This document shows positions 1-8,217 of a DNA stretch of 64,000 bases, piece by piece (the first letter of the stretch is position 1; every line of letters begins with the position of its first letter). The translations under genes were made by a program, and so were the position numbers. The stretch is from Candidatus Agathobaculum pullistercoris (lineage in GTDB: Bacteria > Bacillota > Clostridia > Oscillospirales > Butyricicoccaceae), in NCBI GenBank assembly GCA_019114345.1, contig DXFS01000010.1:80701-144700 (forward strand), given 5' to 3'. The notes below the pieces were generated by a model. The model ran no database searches. It saw only the letters and a program-made list of their open reading frames with translations, and was not told the DNA's origin.

Positions 1-1308
1 GTCCGCGACGCAGGCGTGCGCGCGATCGTCGACGAGTTCGAGGCGGGCCTTGATGAGGAATACAAGGAAGAACATGGCGCGAACCTGTCCGAGTGCGTGG
101 ACAAGCTCCAGAAGAAGATCGTGCGCCGCTGGCTGGCAAACGGCAAGCGCGTAGACGGCCGCGGCATGGAGGAAGTCCGTCCGCTGGCGGCTGAGGTGCA
201 TGTGCTGCCGCGCGTACACGGCTCGGGCATGTTCACCCGCGGCCAGACCCAGGTACTGACCACCTGCACGCTGGGCACGCTGGGCGATGCGCAGGAGCTG
301 GACACCATCTTCGAAGAGACCGAAAAGCGCTATATCCACCACTACAACTTCCCGTCCTTCTCGGTCGGTGAGACCCGCCCGTCCCGCGGCCCCGGCCGCC
401 GCGAGATCGGCCACGGCGCGCTCGCGGAGCGCGCGCTGCTGCCGGTCATCCCGCCGGTGAGCGAGTTCCCGTATGCGCTGCGTCTGGTTTCCGAGGTCAT
501 TTCCTCCAACGGTTCGACCTCGCAGGGCTCGGTCTGCGGCTCGACCCTCGCGCTGATGGACGCCGGCGTGCCGATCAAGGCGCCGGTTGCGGGTATCTCC
601 TGCGGCCTGATCACGGACGGCGGCCAGGAGACCACCTTCACCGATATCCAGGGCGTTGAGGACTTCTATGGCGACATGGACTTCAAGGTCGCAGGCACCA
701 AGAAGGGCATCACCGCAATCCAGGTCGACATCAAGGTGGACGGCCTGACCCCGAACATCATCAAGCAGGCGTTTGAGAAGTGCCGCGTTGCGCGTTACGG
801 CATTCTGGACGAGATCATGCTCAAGGCGATCGACAAGCCGCGCGCGGACGTATCCGAGTGGGCGCCCAAGATGACCACCATGCACATCCATCCGGACAAG
901 ATCCGTGAGGTCATCGGCAAGGGCGGCAGCGTGATCCAGAATATTGTTGCCGAGTCGGGCGCCAAGGTCGATATCGACGACGACGGCACGGTCACCATCG
1001 CGGCGGTCAAGGCGGCTGACGCGGAGAAGGCCAGGAAGATGATCGAAGCGATCGTCAAGGAGCCGGAGCCGGGCGAGATCTACTACGGCAAGGTTGTCCG
1101 CCTGATGAACTTCGGCGCGTTCGTCAACCTGCTGCCGGGTAAGGATGGCATGGTGCACATCTCCAAGATGGCGGACCACCGCATCGAGAAGGTAGAGGAT
1201 GCTGTCAAGGAAGGCGATATGGTCTGGGTCAAGGTCATGGAGATCGACGACAAGGGCCGCGTCAACCTGTCCATGAAGGATGTAAAGCCGGAAGAGAAGA
1301 TCAAGTAA
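1..1308 (+). CDS. pnp: Polyribonucleotide nucleotidyltransferase (PNPase), C-terminal part, truncated by window start
   Basis: Second RNase PH-like domain ([28 protein letters not shown]), KH ([20 protein letters not shown]) and S1 ([31 protein letters not shown]) motifs; frame open to base 1. Confidence 0.97.
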   Translation, partial: VRDAGVRAIVDEFEAGLDEEYKEEHGANLSECVDKLQKKIVRRWLANGKRVDGRGMEEVRPLAAEVHVLPRVHGSGMFTRGQTQVLTTCTLGTLGDAQELDTIFEETEKRYIHHYNFPSFSVGETRPSRGPGRREIGHGALAERALLPVIPPVSEFPYALRLVSEVISSNGSTSQGSVCGSTLALMDAGVPIKAPVAGISCGLITDGGQETTFTDIQGVEDFYGDMDFKVAGTKKGITAIQVDIKVDGLTPNIIKQAFEKCRVARYGILDEIMLKAIDKPRADVSEWAPKMTTMHIHPDKIREVIGKGGSVIQNIVAESGAKVDIDDDGTVTIAAVKAADAEKARKMIEAIVKEPEPGEIYYGKVVRLMNFGAFVNLLPGKDGMVHISKMADHRIEKVEDAVKEGDMVWVKVMEIDDKGRVNLSMKDVKPEEKIK

Positions 1309-1327
1309 TTTCGGTTGTAATGAAAAA

Positions 1328-1364
1328 TAAAGGCTTCGGAAGCAATTCCGAAGCCTTTTTATTT
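1328..1364 (+). terminator. Intrinsic terminator after pnp
   Basis: AAGGCTTCGGAA-GCAA-TTCCGAAGCCTTTTT hairpin plus T tract. Confidence 0.9.
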
Positions 1365-1384
1365 TTCCTGCGCATCGGGATGCC

Positions 1385-1413
1385 TTGACAGATGAAGTGT
1401 GAAAAGTTATACT
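1385..1413 (+). promoter_or_regulatory. Sigma-A type promoter for AbrB gene
   Basis: TTGACA (1385) - 17 bp - TATACT (1408). Confidence 0.75.
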
Positions 1414-1450
1414 AATTATACAAATCATACTTTTGCTTGGAGGGATACAT

Positions 1451-1681
1451 ATGGTAGCATGTCCGGAGGGACGTTATGCCTGGACAGCCAAGGTGGGAGA
1501 AAAAGGACAGATCGTCATCCCTAAGGAAGCGCGCGAGGTGTTTGGGATCAAGCCGGGCGACACACTGCTGCTGCTGGGCGATGTCAGGCAGGGCATAGCA
1601 ATCGTCAATAATGAACTGTACCAGCAGTTTGCTGATGCCGTGTTCCATGCACAGAAGGATACCGTGGATAGCGAAGACTGA
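1451..1681 (+). CDS. AbrB/SpoVT-family DNA-binding protein
   Basis: AKVGEKGQIVIPKEAREVFGIKPGDTLLLLGD swapped-hairpin AbrB motif; RBS GGAGG upstream of ATG 1451. Confidence 0.9.
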   Translation: MVACPEGRYAWTAKVGEKGQIVIPKEAREVFGIKPGDTLLLLGDVRQGIAIVNNELYQQFADAVFHAQKDTVDSED

Positions 1682-1699
1682 CGGCAGGAGGTGTGTCGG

Positions 1700-3169
1700 A
1701 TGAAGGTCGTCATCATCGGCGGCGGTGTGGCCGGTCTGACAGCGGGCGTATATGCCCGAAAAGCAGGCTGGGAGGTTGCCCTGTACGAGAAAAACGCGCT
1801 TGTCGGCGGGGAGTGCACCGGCTGGGACCGGCAGGGGTTCCATATCGACAACTGCGCGCATTGGATCATGGGCATGCGGCCGGGAACGGCGCTGTACGAG
1901 GTCTGGTGCGAAAACGGAGCAGTGTCAGATGGGGTGGAATTGCTGCGTTCCGACCACATGTATACCTCTGAGCTGGGGGGTGAGCGCGTAACGCTATGGG
2001 CGGATGAAGCGCGCACCCGGCGTGAGCTGCACGCGCTGTCCCCGGAGGATGGTGATGCGATCGATGAATTGCTGGACGATGCGCTTGCAGCGCGCAGCAT
2101 TGAGATACCTGCGGAAAAACCGCCCGAATTGATGGGCGCGGCGGATAGCCTCAAAATGGCGGTCAGGATGCGGCAGGCGCTGCGCCTGTTCCGCAAGTAC
2201 CGCGGTATGGATACGACCGATGTGAAAAACCGTTTCCGGCACCCGCTGCTGCGGGCGATGATTTCGGATTTCTGCCCCACAGTGATGGGCGGCTACGCGT
2301 TCCCGATGATGTACGGCAATTTCCTCAGCGGAGACGGCGGCACGCCGCGCGGCGGTTCGCGGGCTATGGCGCTGCGCATGGGGCAGCGCCTGGAAGCGCT
2401 CGGCGGCAGGATCTGCACCCGGGCACCGGTTGCGCGCCTGGTGGTGGAAGATAACCGGGTGCAGCGTGCGCTGCTGGAAAGCGGGGAATCGGTCGAGGGC
2501 GATTATTTCATCTGTGCCTGCGATCCGGATTTCACCTTTCATCATCTGCTTGACCCCTCGTATATGGACGAGATGTTCCGCACCGTGTACCGCGAGAGGG
2601 AAACCTATCCGGTATTCGGTATGTTCCAGACTGCCTTTGCGGTGGACTGCCCGGACGACCTGCTTGGCGGCGATGTGATGCTCGACTGCGCAGAGTTGTG
2701 CGACCAGCCGTGGCAGAGCAAACGGCTGACCGTATGGACCTGCGCGCATCAGCCGGAATTTGCCCCGCCGGGGCATCAGGTTTTGCAGGCCATCTGGTTT
2801 ATGAGCGAGGCAGGCTGGGATTTCTGGTCAGCGCTGGGGGCGGAGGAATACCGCGCAAGGAAAAATGAATACGCCGCGCGTGTGCAGCGCAAGATCGAGG
2901 CACGCTGGCCGGGCTATGCCGGGCGGCTGCGCCTGCTGGACAGCTGGACGCCTGTCACCTACCGGCGCTGGTGCAATGCGTACAAGGGATACAATCAGGC
3001 GTATGTAGCGACTAAGCACGCCCGGGAAAACCCCTATCCGCAGGCGTGGATCCCCGGACTGGACAATGCGCTGCACGCTGGGCAGTGGCTGTCCGCACCC
3101 GGCGGCTTGTGCGGGGCGGCGACGCAGGGGAAATTCGCCGTCCAGCGGATTCAGGCGCGTCAGAAATAG
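1700..3169 (+). CDS. NAD(P)/FAD-dependent oxidoreductase (phytoene desaturase/amine oxidase-like)
   Basis: N-terminal MKVVIIGGGVAGLTAGVYARKAGWEVALYEKN dinucleotide-binding motif. Confidence 0.9.
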   Translation: MKVVIIGGGVAGLTAGVYARKAGWEVALYEKNALVGGECTGWDRQGFHIDNCAHWIMGMRPGTALYEVWCENGAVSDGVELLRSDHMYTSELGGERVTLWADEARTRRELHALSPEDGDAIDELLDDALAARSIEIPAEKPPELMGAADSLKMAVRMRQALRLFRKYRGMDTTDVKNRFRHPLLRAMISDFCPTVMGGYAFPMMYGNFLSGDGGTPRGGSRAMALRMGQRLEALGGRICTRAPVARLVVEDNRVQRALLESGESVEGDYFICACDPDFTFHHLLDPSYMDEMFRTVYRERETYPVFGMFQTAFAVDCPDDLLGGDVMLDCAELCDQPWQSKRLTVWTCAHQPEFAPPGHQVLQAIWFMSEAGWDFWSALGAEEYRARKNEYAARVQRKIEARWPGYAGRLRLLDSWTPVTYRRWCNAYKGYNQAYVATKHARENPYPQAWIPGLDNALHAGQWLSAPGGLCGAATQGKFAVQRIQARQK

Positions 3170-3170
3170 A

Positions 3171-3195
3171 GGGAGGGCGCGCGCCCTCCTTTTCA
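3171..3195 (+). terminator. Intrinsic terminator
   Basis: GGAGGGCGCGCGCCCTCC followed by TTTT. Confidence 0.75.
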
Positions 3196-3260
3196 TTTGC
3201 CCCTTTGCGCCCTGTATGTTATAATAAAAACCGATACCCATCTGGAAAGGAACTGAAGCC

Positions 3261-4205
3261 ATGCCCACCTCCGTACTGCTCCCCGAGGGCGAGCTGCGCG
3301 TTGCGCGCTGTGATACGCTGGACAAGCTGATCGCGGTCGGCGACGGCGACGCGGCGCTGCTCTATCTCTATATCCTGCGCCACGGCGGTACAGCGGACGG
3401 CAAGGCGGCCGCGCGGGCGCTGCACCTGTCCGCGGAGCGGTACGAGCGCGCGGCGTTTACCCTAAACCAGCTCACCGCTCCGGCCGTACCGCAAAAAGAG
3501 GACAAGCCCGATGCGGCCCCGCAGTACACGGCGGACGAGCTGCGCCGCGCCCGGCTGGATGACCAGCGGTTCGCTGCGGTCTGCCAGAGCGCGGAGGGCG
3601 TGCTCGGCCGTACGCTGACCGAGGGCCAGCTGCGCTGCCTGCTGACTGCCTATGACCACCTCGGCCTGTCGGCAGAGGCGATCATTGAGCTGCTGTCCTA
3701 CCTGAAAGGGGAGAAAGGCACGGTTCGGCTGGCGGATATCCGCCGCGAGGCGTACCAGTGGGCGGATATGGGCATTGTGACCGCGCAGGACGCACAGCAG
3801 TACCTGTCCCGCCGGGTAAATGAAAAGCCGCTCAGCGAGGCGGTCTATAAGGCGCTCGGCGCCGACCCGTCCCAGCCCGCGCCCAAGGAGCAGCGCGTGT
3901 GCCGGTTCGCGCTTGCGCACGGCTTCCCGCCCGAGGCGGTCGCGCTGGCCGCCGCGCGCACGGACAAGCACCAGGGGCATAAGAGCCTGGATTACACGCT
4001 CGGCATCCTGCGCCGGTGGGATGAAAGCGGCGTACATACGATCAGCGAGATCACCGCGCTCGAGCCGGAGACCCGGGCGGCGGTCGGCCAGACCGCGGCG
4101 CAGCCGACCGACAGCGCGACCCTCGCCGCGTGGGAGCAAAAGTGGGAAGAAAGCAGGAGAGAGACTCGACGGAAGAGACTGGAGGCGGAAGCCAGTGGCA
4201 TATGA
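3261..4205 (+). CDS. DnaD-domain replication initiation protein
   Basis: DnaD-like helical region (EGVLGRTLTEGQLRCLLTAYDHLGLSAEAIIELLSYLKG); followed by DnaC-like ATPase. Confidence 0.85.
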   Translation: MPTSVLLPEGELRVARCDTLDKLIAVGDGDAALLYLYILRHGGTADGKAAARALHLSAERYERAAFTLNQLTAPAVPQKEDKPDAAPQYTADELRRARLDDQRFAAVCQSAEGVLGRTLTEGQLRCLLTAYDHLGLSAEAIIELLSYLKGEKGTVRLADIRREAYQWADMGIVTAQDAQQYLSRRVNEKPLSEAVYKALGADPSQPAPKEQRVCRFALAHGFPPEAVALAAARTDKHQGHKSLDYTLGILRRWDESGVHTISEITALEPETRAAVGQTAAQPTDSATLAAWEQKWEESRRETRRKRLEAEASGI

Positions 4206-5190
4206 TAGAAAAATCCTTGCCGCCGCGCGCCGCGCGCTCGAGCGCGACCGTGCCGCGCGGGCGGAGGAGATGGAAGCGCGCCGGCGCGACGTTTACGCGC
4301 GCGCGCCGCGCATCCGCGCGATTGACCGCGAGCTGTCCTCGACCGCGGCGGCGGTGCTCAAAGCGGCGCTTGAGTCGGGCGGCGATCCCGAGGCGGCGAT
4401 CACGCAGCTGCGCGACCGCAATCTTTCCCTGCAGGAGGAACGTGCGTCCCTGCTCGGTCAGCTCGGCCTGCCTGCGGATTACCTGGCGGACAAGCCGCTG
4501 TGCCCCAAGTGCGGGGACACCGGCTATCAGGGCAGCGCGACCTGCGACTGCGTCAAGGAGCGCTACACGATGCTGCTAAAGGAACAGCTTTCTACTGTAT
4601 TGCCGATCCAAGATCAAAATTTTGATAAATTCAGGTTGGATTATTATCCCACAAGGGTTGATAGCCGGTTGGGCGACTCACCTCGAGAAATAATGGCTGA
4701 CAATTTATACGAGTGCCGAACATATGCAAAGGAATTTACGCCGCATGCACCTAATCTGCTGTTTTATGGCTCAACAGGTCTGGGGAAAACGTTTTTATCA
4801 ACGTGTATTGCCGAGGAAGTTTCTGCGCGTGGATTTTCGATAGCATATGACACGGCAATTAACATTATTGCGACATATGAGACGATCAAGTTCGGCAACG
4901 GCGACGGGGAAGCCGCTGCAGAGCGCGCCGCACGTTATGAGCGCGCCGACCTGCTCATCATCGACGATATGGGCACCGAGATGGGCACAGCGTTTACCGT
5001 GTCCGCTCTGTACAACCTGATCAACAGCCGTCTGATGGCAAAGCGGCCTATGATCATCAACACCAATCTGTTACCTGAGCAACTTAGTGATAAATACTCG
5101 CCAGCTGTGGCTTCCCGGTTGCGTGGTGAGTTTAAGCCCCTGCATTTTGTAGGCGACGACATCCGGCTGATGAAGAAAAAGCAGAGGTAG
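4195..5190 (+). CDS. DnaC/DnaI-like AAA+ ATPase (helicase loader)
   Basis: Walker A LFYGSTGLGKTFLS, Walker B LLIIDDMGTE, zinc-like CPKCGDTGYQGSATCDC; GTG start 4195 overlapping DnaD 3' end, RBS GGAGGCGG. Confidence 0.88.
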   Translation: MAYDRKILAAARRALERDRAARAEEMEARRRDVYARAPRIRAIDRELSSTAAAVLKAALESGGDPEAAITQLRDRNLSLQEERASLLGQLGLPADYLADKPLCPKCGDTGYQGSATCDCVKERYTMLLKEQLSTVLPIQDQNFDKFRLDYYPTRVDSRLGDSPREIMADNLYECRTYAKEFTPHAPNLLFYGSTGLGKTFLSTCIAEEVSARGFSIAYDTAINIIATYETIKFGNGDGEAAAERAARYERADLLIIDDMGTEMGTAFTVSALYNLINSRLMAKRPMIINTNLLPEQLSDKYSPAVASRLRGEFKPLHFVGDDIRLMKKKQR

Positions 5191-5217
5191 ACGCGGCAAA
5201 AGAAAAATGAAACAATT

Positions 5218-5273
5218 CTTTCACAGGCCGTTCAAAATCTGTTCATATATCCGGTGGGGAAATGGGGTATACT
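5218..5273 (+). promoter_or_regulatory. Promoter of small-RNA unit 1: three TTCA boxes (5220, 5231, 5242) and -10 TATACT (5268)
   Basis: TTCA starts at exact 11-bp intervals; third box to -10 is 26 nt, as in units 2-4 and htrA. Confidence 0.8.
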
Positions 5274-5279
5274 AAACAT

Positions 5280-5415
5280 GTCGATAAGGGAAGCCGCAAT
5301 CCTGAATCGACAGACAGCCTACCGATCTTTTTTATTTCTCTTTTACCCCCCTTTTTATTTTGTGAAATGACAGAAAGCGCCCCGGTTCCGTTTCCCCCAC
5401 GGACCGGGGCGCTTT
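5280..5415 (+). ncRNA. Predicted small RNA, tandem unit 1
   Basis: 5' hairpin GTCGAT...ATCGAC, CU-rich unpaired CTTTTACCCCCCTTTTT, 3' hairpin AAAGCGCCCCGGTTCCG/CGGACCGGGGCGCTTT; no convincing ORF. Confidence 0.8.
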
Positions 5416-5452
5416 CCCGTCTGCCGGAAAGAGCGGAGAACTTGTAAAAAAC

Positions 5453-5508
5453 CTTTCAAAGACTGTTCAAAAACGGTTCACAAACCAAGGCGTACGGTGC
5501 GTTATACT
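5453..5508 (+). promoter_or_regulatory. Promoter of small-RNA unit 2: TTCA boxes 5455, 5466, 5477; -10 TATACT 5503
   Basis: 11-bp spacing and 26-nt box-to--10 distance conserved. Confidence 0.8.
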
Positions 5509-5514
5509 AAGGAT

Positions 5515-5652
5515 GTCGATAAGGGAGACCGCAATCCCGAATCGACAGACAGCCAACCGATCTTTTATTTCTCTTTTACCCCCCTTTTTTCTATTTTGTG
5601 AAATGACAGAAAGCGCCCCGGCCCAGTTCCTCCTGTGGATCGGGGCATCTTT
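5515..5652 (+). ncRNA. Predicted small RNA, tandem unit 2
   Basis: GTCGAT..GGG/CCC..ATCGAC hairpin, CTTTTACCCCCCTTTTTT, terminator-like AAAGCGCCCCG...CGGGGCATCTTT. Confidence 0.8.
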
Positions 5653-5688
5653 CTGCATAGGGCGGCATCAGACGAATTTGTAAAAAAC

Positions 5689-5744
5689 CTTTCAAAGTCT
5701 GTTCAAGAATCGTTCACAAATTCGGCCGGCTGCTGGGGTATACT
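5689..5744 (+). promoter_or_regulatory. Promoter of small-RNA unit 3: TTCA boxes 5691, 5702, 5713; -10 TATACT 5739
   Basis: 11-bp spacing and 26-nt box-to--10 distance conserved. Confidence 0.8.
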
Positions 5745-5749
5745 ATGGT

Positions 5750-5891
5750 TGTCGGAAGGGAAAACACCCTCCCTCCGGCAAACTCCTTTTAACACCTTGT
5801 TTTCTTTCTTTCACCTTTTCTTTTTACCCTCTTTTTCATTTTGCATTGGTATGTACCCTGTTTCCAGCCGGAAGCAGGGTACTTCCCTTTT
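5750..5891 (+). ncRNA. Predicted small RNA, tandem unit 3 (diverged)
   Basis: GTCGGA...TCCGGC hairpin (compensatory vs units 1/2), CTCCTTTT and TTTTTACCCTCTTTTT pyrimidine segments, terminator GTACCCTG...CAGGGTAC. Confidence 0.75.
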
Positions 5892-5921
5892 ACCGAAGGC
5901 TTTTGCCGGGCAGAAACAAAT

Positions 5922-5977
5922 CTTTCACAGGCTATTCAAAATCTGTTCACACATTCTCCACCGCAGCGCAGTATACT
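5922..5977 (+). promoter_or_regulatory. Promoter of small-RNA unit 4: TTCA boxes 5924, 5935, 5946; -10 TATACT 5972
   Basis: 11-bp spacing and 26-nt box-to--10 distance conserved. Confidence 0.8.
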
Positions 5978-5982
5978 AAATA

Positions 5983-6120
5983 CGTCAGCAAGGGAAGCCG
6001 CAATCCCCCGCTGACAAGCCAACCGATCTTTTATTTCTCTTTTACCCCCCTTTTTCAAATCTGTGTAGTGAATCGGCAAAGCGCCGCTGTCCCGTTTCCC
6101 CCAACGGGCGGCGGCGCTTT
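5983..6120 (+). ncRNA. Predicted small RNA, tandem unit 4
   Basis: GTCAGC...GCTGAC hairpin (compensatory), CTTTTACCCCCCTTTTT, terminator AAAGCGCCGCTGTCCCG/CGGGCGGCGGCGCTTT. Confidence 0.8.
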
Positions 6121-6173
6121 GTCAATGTTTCGTGTTTCGCCCGGACCATACAGGTTCGGACGAGAGGGATGCA

Positions 6174-6204
6174 TAAAAAGGCAGGCGCATGTCCTGCCTT
6201 TTTA
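6174..6204. terminator. Hairpin with A/T tracts on both sides (possible bidirectional terminator)
   Basis: AAAAAGGCAGG-CGCATGT-CCTGCCTTTTT. Confidence 0.75.
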
Positions 6205-6392
6205 TGAGCACAGACTGCAAGCGGCCTGTACTCAGTTCAGCTGCGCACGGTCGCGCAGTTTAGTGGGGGTACGGCTTTCTGAAATTTTGACAAAAATTTC
6301 AGAAAAGCGGCGGCGTCCCAGCCTTGCGAAAGTGCAGAGAATGCGCTATACTTAAAAACAGACGAGAAAAGATATGTTAGGAGTTGTTAACT

Positions 6393-7211
6393 ATGGGTTG
6401 CTCGCATAACTGCGATTCCTGCTCGGCGGGCTGCGGCGGCGAAAAGAGCCTTAAGGTCGCGGCCAACCCGGCGGCAACGGTCCGCAAGGTCATCGGCGTG
6501 GTGTCCGGCAAGGGCGGCGTAGGCAAGAGCCTGCTCACCTCGATGCTGGCGGTCGGCATGACCCGCAAGGGCTACACCTGCGGCGTGCTGGACGCGGATA
6601 TCACCGGCCCGTCCATCCCCAAGACCTTTGGCGTGCATGACAAGCTCGAAGGCTGCGAGGCAGGCATCCTGCCCGCGCGCAGCGAGGGCGGCGTACAGAT
6701 GGTTTCAATCAATCTGGTTCTCCCCAACGAGGATGACCCGGTCATTTACCGCGGCCCGATTATCGCGGAAACGGTTAAGCAGTTCTGGTCGGACGTGGTG
6801 TGGGACGATGTGGACTTTCTGTTCGTCGATATGCCCCCCGGAACGGGCGACGTGCCGCTGACCGTGTTCCAGTCCCTGCCGGTGGACGGCATCCTGGTCG
6901 TCACCTCGCCGCAGGATCTGGTTTCCATGATCGTGGGCAAGGCGGTCAAGATGGCGCAGATGATGAACATTCCGCTGATCGGCGTAGTGGAAAACTACAG
7001 CTATCTGGAGTGCCCGGACTGTGGCAAGCACATCTCGGTATTCGGCGAAAGCCATCTGGATGAGGTCGCGGCGCAGTATGGCCTGTCCGTACTGGCCAAG
7101 CTGCCGATCGACCCGCATCTGGCCGAGGCGGTCGACGCGGGCAAGATCGAGGACGTCAAACTGCCGGACGCGCTCGCAGGCGCGATGCAGGCAGTGGAGG
7201 CGCTGCGATGA
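6393..7211 (+). CDS. Mrp/NBP35-family P-loop iron-sulfur carrier ATPase
   Basis: GVVSGKGGVGKSLLTSMLA; VDMPPGTGDVPLTVFQ; N-terminal CSHNCDSCSAGC. Confidence 0.95.
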   Translation: MGCSHNCDSCSAGCGGEKSLKVAANPAATVRKVIGVVSGKGGVGKSLLTSMLAVGMTRKGYTCGVLDADITGPSIPKTFGVHDKLEGCEAGILPARSEGGVQMVSINLVLPNEDDPVIYRGPIIAETVKQFWSDVVWDDVDFLFVDMPPGTGDVPLTVFQSLPVDGILVVTSPQDLVSMIVGKAVKMAQMMNIPLIGVVENYSYLECPDCGKHISVFGESHLDEVAAQYGLSVLAKLPIDPHLAEAVDAGKIEDVKLPDALAGAMQAVEALR

Positions 7212-7648
7212 ATATAGCGGTAGCGTATGATAACGGGCAGATCGCTGGCAATCTGGGCAGCTGTAAAACCTTCCTGATCGTAACTGTGGAAGGGAAGGAG
7301 CCTACCGGCAAGCGCCTTGCCGCGGTGGACGGCGAGGGCACAACCGCGCTGCTTAAGCTGGCGAGCCTGGAAAAGCTCGACGTGCTGATCTGCGGCTCGC
7401 TCGGCCTTGCGATCCGCAACGCGCTCGAGATGATCGGCATCCTGCTGGTGCCGGGCTGCGAAGGTTCGCCCGAGGAAGCGGTTGCCAAGTTTATCGTCGG
7501 CGAGAAGCAGGGTGACCCCACCCTGCTCGAGATCGGCCGCGAGGAGGATCCGGACGATCCGATGGCCTGCATGCACGACTGTGCCAAGTGCGCGGGCTGC
7601 GGACCGATCGAGCTGCTCAAGCAGATCCCGGTCGAAGAGATCAAGTAA
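7208..7648 (+). CDS. NifB/NifX-type (dinitrogenase iron-molybdenum cofactor biosynthesis) domain protein
   Basis: MNIAVAYDNGQIAGNLGSCKTFLI... with C-terminal Cys motif CMHDCAKCAGCG; overlaps Mrp stop. Confidence 0.85.
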   Translation: MNIAVAYDNGQIAGNLGSCKTFLIVTVEGKEPTGKRLAAVDGEGTTALLKLASLEKLDVLICGSLGLAIRNALEMIGILLVPGCEGSPEEAVAKFIVGEKQGDPTLLEIGREEDPDDPMACMHDCAKCAGCGPIELLKQIPVEEIK

Positions 7649-7663
7649 GTTGCAAAAATGCTC

Positions 7664-7692
7664 AAAAAGCACCCCGGATGGGGTGCTTTTTT
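7664..7692 (+). terminator. Intrinsic terminator
   Basis: AAAAAGCACCCC-GGAT-GGGGTGCTTTTTT. Confidence 0.92.
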
Positions 7693-7706
7693 CGTAACAG
7701 CGCGCA

Positions 7707-7761
7707 TTGACAAGAACGGGAAAAAGTCTTATCATTTAGTTTGGATACAAACTAAATGATA
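7707..7761 (+). promoter_or_regulatory. MarR-gene promoter with overlapping operator
   Basis: TTGACA 7707 - 17 bp - TATCAT 7730; perfect 14-bp inverted repeat TATCATTTAGTTTG-GATA-CAAACTAAATGATA (7730-7761). Confidence 0.85.
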
Positions 7762-7776
7762 GAAGGAGGGAGCTCC

Positions 7777-8217
7777 TTGCTTGAGGAGGAACTGCATTAC
7801 CTGCTGATGCGCGCGTTCCACGTTTCCAACCGGGAGGTGGTCGCGCGGGTGCGGCAGGATGGCCTGCTGCCCGGGCAACCCAAGGTGCTGGAGTACCTGC
7901 ATGAACATGACGGGTGCACGCAGAAGCAGCTGGGCGAGGGCTGCGCGCTGGACAAGTCCTCGATTACCGGCCTGCTCACGCGCATGGACCAGCAGGGGCT
8001 GGTGCGCAGGGAGACGGCGGCCGATGACCGGCGTGTTTCGCTGGTCTGCCTGACCGGGGAAGGCCGGAAACAGGCTGCACGCGTGCGGCAGGGCTGCGCC
8101 GAGGTCGACGCGCTGGCATGGGACGGCATCCCGCCGGAGGCGCGCGCGGCGTTCCTGCAAACCATGCGGGACATTATCGCAAATCTTCAGAACAAGGGTG
8201 GGAAAAATGGCAAATAA
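7777..8217 (+). CDS. MarR-family transcriptional regulator
   Basis: LEYLHEHDGCTQKQLGEGCALDKSSITGLLTRMDQQGLVRRETAADDRRVSLVCLT wHTH; TTG start 7777 after AAGGAGGG (upstream ATG 7756 lies inside the operator). Confidence 0.92.
   Translation: MLEEELHYLLMRAFHVSNREVVARVRQDGLLPGQPKVLEYLHEHDGCTQKQLGEGCALDKSSITGLLTRMDQQGLVRRETAADDRRVSLVCLTGEGRKQAARVRQGCAEVDALAWDGIPPEARAAFLQTMRDIIANLQNKGGKNGK

Larger units (their letters stand above)
5218..6120 (+). repeat. Four tandem ~225-240 bp promoter-sRNA-terminator units
   Basis: Box 1 positions 5220, 5455, 5691, 5924; conserved blocks throughout each unit. Confidence 0.93.

Noticed and set aside
5242-5273. Ordinary sigma-A promoter for the sRNAs with TTCATA as -35
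   Set aside because: Spacer to the -10 would be 20 bp in all units; the conserved triple 11-bp repeat better fits activator-dependent transcription.
5218-6120. CRISPR array
   Set aside because: Repeat period ~230 bp with promoter/terminator content, no short identical repeats with unique spacers, no cas genes.
5262-6355. Small ORFs (5262-5447, 5467-5658, 5635-5979, 5846-6355) in the sRNA array
   Set aside because: Not conserved in frame between the four units, no RBS, and they run through promoters and terminators; RNA structure is what is conserved.
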